Shown piece by piece: positions 6,811-9,035 of a DNA stretch of 9,035 bases; the stretch's first letter is position 1; each line of letters begins with the position of its first letter. Below the pieces are notes generated by a model. The model was not told the origin of the DNA. It ran no database searches and saw only the letters and a list, made by a program, of their open reading frames with translations. The translations under genes were made by a program, and so were the position numbers. Source of the stretch: Synergistaceae bacterium (GTDB lineage: Bacteria; Synergistota; Synergistia; Synergistales; Aminobacteriaceae); contig JAFVEW010000340.1 in the NCBI GenBank assembly GCA_017475805.1, positions 1 to 9,035 of the forward strand, in the 5' to 3' direction.

Positions 6811-7608
6811 TTATAACGAAGAGACTTCGTGAACTTTTACTTTAATTTCTTGCGTTTGTTTACCGCCACCATAAAAAACTCCCTGATTTATCGAACAGTC
6901 TTTTGCGTCGCGGCCTGAAGAAATTTTTATATAAGTATCATCGCATTCTCGATTGTGCGTAGGATCGAGCATTCGCCACTGGCCGTCATCATAAATTTCT
7001 GTCCATGCGTGTGTCGCGCCTTCGCCTGGAATCATTCCTGCAATATAACGGCAAGGTATTCTTTCAAGCCTGCATAGAGTTAAAAGTATGTGAGCATAAT
7101 CTTGACAGACACCGCGCCTTAAACTAAAAGATTCTTCGGCGGTTGTGTTTATTCCTGTTACGCCTTGAACGTAAGAAAAATCATCATAAATCATATTCAT
7201 AAAATAAAAAGCGCGTTCAAAATTATTTGAATAAAAACTTACCGGGTCAAGTCCTAAATGAAATTCCCTGATATTTTTTCCGGCTTTAGTTAGAGGTGTT
7301 TCATATTTGAAAATTCCAACCTTATATTCTTCGTCTTTCAATTTAGCGTTAATATTTATATCTGCTTCACCCTCTACGTCAACAGAAAAATGATCGTGCG
7401 TCTGCCTAGCTGTCCCGTAAACGCACGTATTTCCGAATGAATCTTTTTCCGTACTGCTGAAATGTATCGGATAAATTTCAACATGCTCATTAAAAATTTT
7501 TTGCCTCGCGTCCGTTGATGGAAAGCAACGCAGCTTGAAATGATGTTCGTGAACGGGCTGCTCAAATTTTAACTGCATGTGATATAAATATTGAAGTCTG
7601 CGAATCAT
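6811..7608 (-). CDS. Transglutaminase-like cysteine protease/amidase with bacterial transglutaminase N-domain
   Basis: A 265-residue cytosolic protein without signal peptide. The N-terminal beta domain (about 1-120) shows the family opening RLQYLYHMQLKFEQPVHEHH and LRCFP. The papain-like core (about 130-250) has the full triad: Cys168 in RRGVCQDYAH, His200 in GATHAWTEIY, Asp215 in LDPTHN. The closing GRDAKD (232-237) and GVFYGGG are also typical. Members of this family are predicted to cleave or transfer amide bonds. Next to ATP-grasp and alpha-E genes it is thought to hydrolyse, release or cyclise the peptide-like product. ATG 7608 is chosen because it gives the exact family N-terminus; no Shine-Dalgarno precedes it. 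The gap to the alpha-E stop is 15 bases, so the genes are surely co-transcribed. The true substrate is unknown. Confidence 0.93.
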   Translation of the reverse strand: MIRRLQYLYHMQLKFEQPVHEHHFKLRCFPSTDARQKIFNEHVEIYPIHFSSTEKDSFGNTCVYGTARQTHDHFSVDVEGEADININAKLKDEEYKVGIFKYETPLTKAGKNIREFHLGLDPVSFYSNNFERAFYFMNMIYDDFSYVQGVTGINTTAEESFSLRRGVCQDYAHILLTLCRLERIPCRYIAGMIPGEGATHAWTEIYDDGQWRMLDPTHNRECDDTYIKISSGRDAKDCSINQGVFYGGGKQTQEIKVKVHEVSSL

Positions 7609-7623
7609 GAATTAATTTTATTT

Positions 7624-8247
7624 TTATTCTATTAAATTTTCAACAGCTTTAATAATTTCAGAATTATTTATTTCATTTCCATTCGCAAGAGCTTTTAATC
7701 TTTCGAGATTTTCTGAGTTATACCGCAAACCTGTTTTCGTGATTCTGTAAGTCAGGCGAGAAATTTCTCTTTTTATATAATCGAAATTCAAATTCATACG
7801 CGCATATAAATCAACACGCTCAATTCTTTTTCCAAGTTTTATAAGTCCGCGAACATGCTCATCTTCGATTATGTCGTCAGCCATTCCCCAAAACGCTACG
7901 ATATTGTCAATGACTTTTTGAAGATTTAGTAATATAGACGCTTTAGACTTTTCGGCCTTATTCATTTCGTAGAGAGCTAATTGAATATAGCTGAAAGTCT
8001 CTGTGCCGATTTCGTCTCGCAAAACTATGGCATTATCATAAGCCCGCAAAAGGCTTGAACGAATCGACGCAGGATTTTGTTCATCGAAGCAGAAATTTTT
8101 TACAAATTCTAATTTAGATTCATGCGTTGTCGAGCCTGTCATAGAGTCAAATTTTTCCGCGAACGAACGGAGTCCTGTATAAACTCTCTCGCTGTATCGG
8201 CCAAGCCATAATAATCTGTCGCTGTTCTCAAGTGATAAAACGTTCAT
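7624..8247 (-). CDS. Alpha-E domain protein (DUF403 family), short form
   Basis: An all-helical cytosolic protein of 207 residues. The N-terminal signature LLWLGRYSERV (12-22) carries the conserved Glu-Arg pair that names the family. NPASI and a helix like LLRAYDNAIVLRDEI follow the family pattern, and a second GKRIERVD motif (about 138-145) matches the usual repeat of the ER motif. Alpha-E proteins occur almost always with circularly permuted ATP-grasp and transglutaminase genes and are predicted to cooperate with the ligase, perhaps as carrier or scaffold; no biochemical role is established. The copy is about two thirds of the usual length of roughly 300 residues; the reduction seems to fall between the two ER motifs and at the C-terminus. 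ATG 8247 is preferred; an in-frame TTG at 8253 is also possible. It begins 17 bases after the ATP-grasp stop. Confidence 0.87.
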   Translation of the reverse strand: MNVLSLENSDRLLWLGRYSERVYTGLRSFAEKFDSMTGSTTHESKLEFVKNFCFDEQNPASIRSSLLRAYDNAIVLRDEIGTETFSYIQLALYEMNKAEKSKASILLNLQKVIDNIVAFWGMADDIIEDEHVRGLIKLGKRIERVDLYARMNLNFDYIKREISRLTYRITKTGLRYNSENLERLKALANGNEINNSEIIKAVENLIE

Positions 8248-8254
8248 AATCAAT

Positions 8255-8266
8255 TCCTAACTCCTC
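8255..8266 (-). promoter_or_regulatory. Ribosome binding sites that decide the alpha-E start
   Basis: On the minus strand GAGGAG (8266-8261) lies 7 bases before TTG 8253 and 13 before ATG 8247, while AGGA (8258-8255) lies 7 bases before ATG 8247. Either start is served. GAGGAG overlaps the stop codon of the ATP-grasp gene, which couples the two genes. Confidence 0.5.
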
Positions 8267-9035
8267 ATTCCTCACTGTCTTTCAAGACCCAAGTATCTTT
8301 GAAGCCGCCGCCTTGCGACGAATTAACGATAAAAGAATCGGGATTGCGTGAAAATCTTGTGAGGCCGCTTTTCCATACAATAGGCTCATCAGCCATCAAA
8401 ACAAAGGCTCGAAGGTCTGCTTTTCGCGGAACTCTTTTACCCGTTTGACTGTTTTCAAAAATATCAATGTCAAGAAAGTCAATTACTTCTTGAGCTATGA
8501 ATCTTCTCGGCTCAGATTTTAATAACGCTATGAAATTTTCTTTATCTTGCCTCGAAAATTTATTGCCGAACATTACGCCATAACCTCCAGCTTCAGCAAC
8601 GTCTTTCAAGACGAGATTATCAAAATTTTCAATAACATATTTCATGTCATTTTCATAATACGGCAGATAAGTCGGGGCATTTTGTAAAATAGGTTCTTCG
8701 CCGAGATAATATTTAATCATTGCGGGCACGAAATAATAAATCCCTTTATCATCAGCTACGCCGTTGCCGGGAGCGTTGATCAAAGCAACGTTGCCTTTTT
8801 TGTAAATGTCAAAAATGTGAGGTATTCCGATTAAAGACTCTCGATTAAAATTCACCGGGTCAAGATAGTCATCAGAGATTCTGCGATAGACCGCTCCGAC
8901 TTTTTCTTTTTTGCCTGAATAGTCAATGAAATATAAATTCTCGCCTTCGACTGTCAAATCTTCACATGTAACTAAATGCGCGCCCGTCTGTTCAGCAAGA
9001 TATGAATGTTCAAAATAAGCTGCGTTAAATCTTCC
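8265..9035 (-). CDS. Circularly permuted ATP-grasp protein, C-terminal part (5' end off-window)
   Basis: The frame is open from the right edge (position 9035) to TGA at 8265-8267, giving 256 C-terminal residues; the whole protein is probably about 450-500. An internal TTG at 8957 is not the start, because conserved family sequence continues upstream of it. Visible motifs, numbered from the window edge: NAAYFEHSYLAEQTGAHLV (4-22), YRRISDDYLDP (50-60), NAPGNGVADDKGIYY (87-101), YYLGEEP, LVLKDVAEAGGYGVMFG with the ATP-binding lysine and glycine-rich loop (about 141-157), ADLRAFV (206-212) and NSSQGGGFKDTWVL near the end. The DUF404/DUF407-type enzymes are predicted to form amide or peptide bonds by way of an acyl-phosphate using ATP. 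The gene is first among those visible in an operon with alpha-E, transglutaminase-like and dehydrogenase genes. The family assignment is firm; the substrate is unknown. Confidence 0.93.
   Translation of the reverse strand, partial: GRFNAAYFEHSYLAEQTGAHLVTCEDLTVEGENLYFIDYSGKKEKVGAVYRRISDDYLDPVNFNRESLIGIPHIFDIYKKGNVALINAPGNGVADDKGIYYFVPAMIKYYLGEEPILQNAPTYLPYYENDMKYVIENFDNLVLKDVAEAGGYGVMFGNKFSRQDKENFIALLKSEPRRFIAQEVIDFLDIDIFENSQTGKRVPRKADLRAFVLMADEPIVWKSGLTRFSRNPDSFIVNSSQGGGFKDTWVLKDSEE

Noticed and set aside
8265..8957. TTG at 8957 as the real start of the ATP-grasp gene
   Set aside because: The frame continues to the right edge and the upstream codons encode the conserved NAAYFEHSYLAEQTGAHLV segment, so the gene runs off the window.

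Overview
This window reads as an AT-rich bacterial chromosome segment. The gene content points to an anaerobe with a cell envelope that has a periplasm: a sirohydrochlorin cobaltochelatase (CbiK) with a signal peptide, a FecCD-type importer permease, and the housekeeping order (rpoZ?)-coaBC-priA. I lean towards an uncultured, low-GC, gut-type Synergistota-like lineage, but this rests on gene order and general character; an unusual clostridial lineage is not excluded. No mobile element, CRISPR array, tRNA or rRNA was found. No stretch over 300 bases lacks a gene; the longest gaps are 5003-5108 and 5634-5783.

Plus-strand half (1-5633). The window opens inside the acidic C-terminal tail of a protein that may be the RNA polymerase omega subunit. 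Its stop codon overlaps the start of coaBC (coenzyme A biosynthesis), and the end of coaBC overlaps the start of priA (replication restart). This PriA is the most striking item. It keeps the eight zinc-binding cysteines with exactly the spacing known from E. coli, but it has lost Walker A, the DEEH box, motif III and the motif VI arginine cluster, and most of the winged-helix region. It looks like an intact gene for a helicase-dead primosome-assembly protein.

A second plus-strand unit starts just after priA with a near-ideal ribosome binding site. It encodes an exported CbiK-type chelatase, which appears broken by a single -1 frameshift at a run of six A residues, followed by an overlapping FecCD/BtuC-type permease. 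No ATPase or binding-protein gene accompanies the permease. A separate promoter then drives a small secreted protein of unknown function with a Lys/Thr-rich tail, which ends at a strong intrinsic terminator.

Minus-strand half (5784-9035). Transcription converges on that terminator from an operon that enters from the right edge: a circularly permuted ATP-grasp protein (5' part off-window), a short alpha-E protein, a transglutaminase-like protein with a complete Cys-His-Asp triad, and a VanH/D-lactate-dehydrogenase-like D-2-hydroxyacid dehydrogenase with its own strong ribosome binding site. The first three form the conserved trio predicted from comparative genomics to make and process a peptide-like product by ATP-dependent ligation. 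The added dehydrogenase is unusual and could supply or consume a D-2-hydroxy acid.
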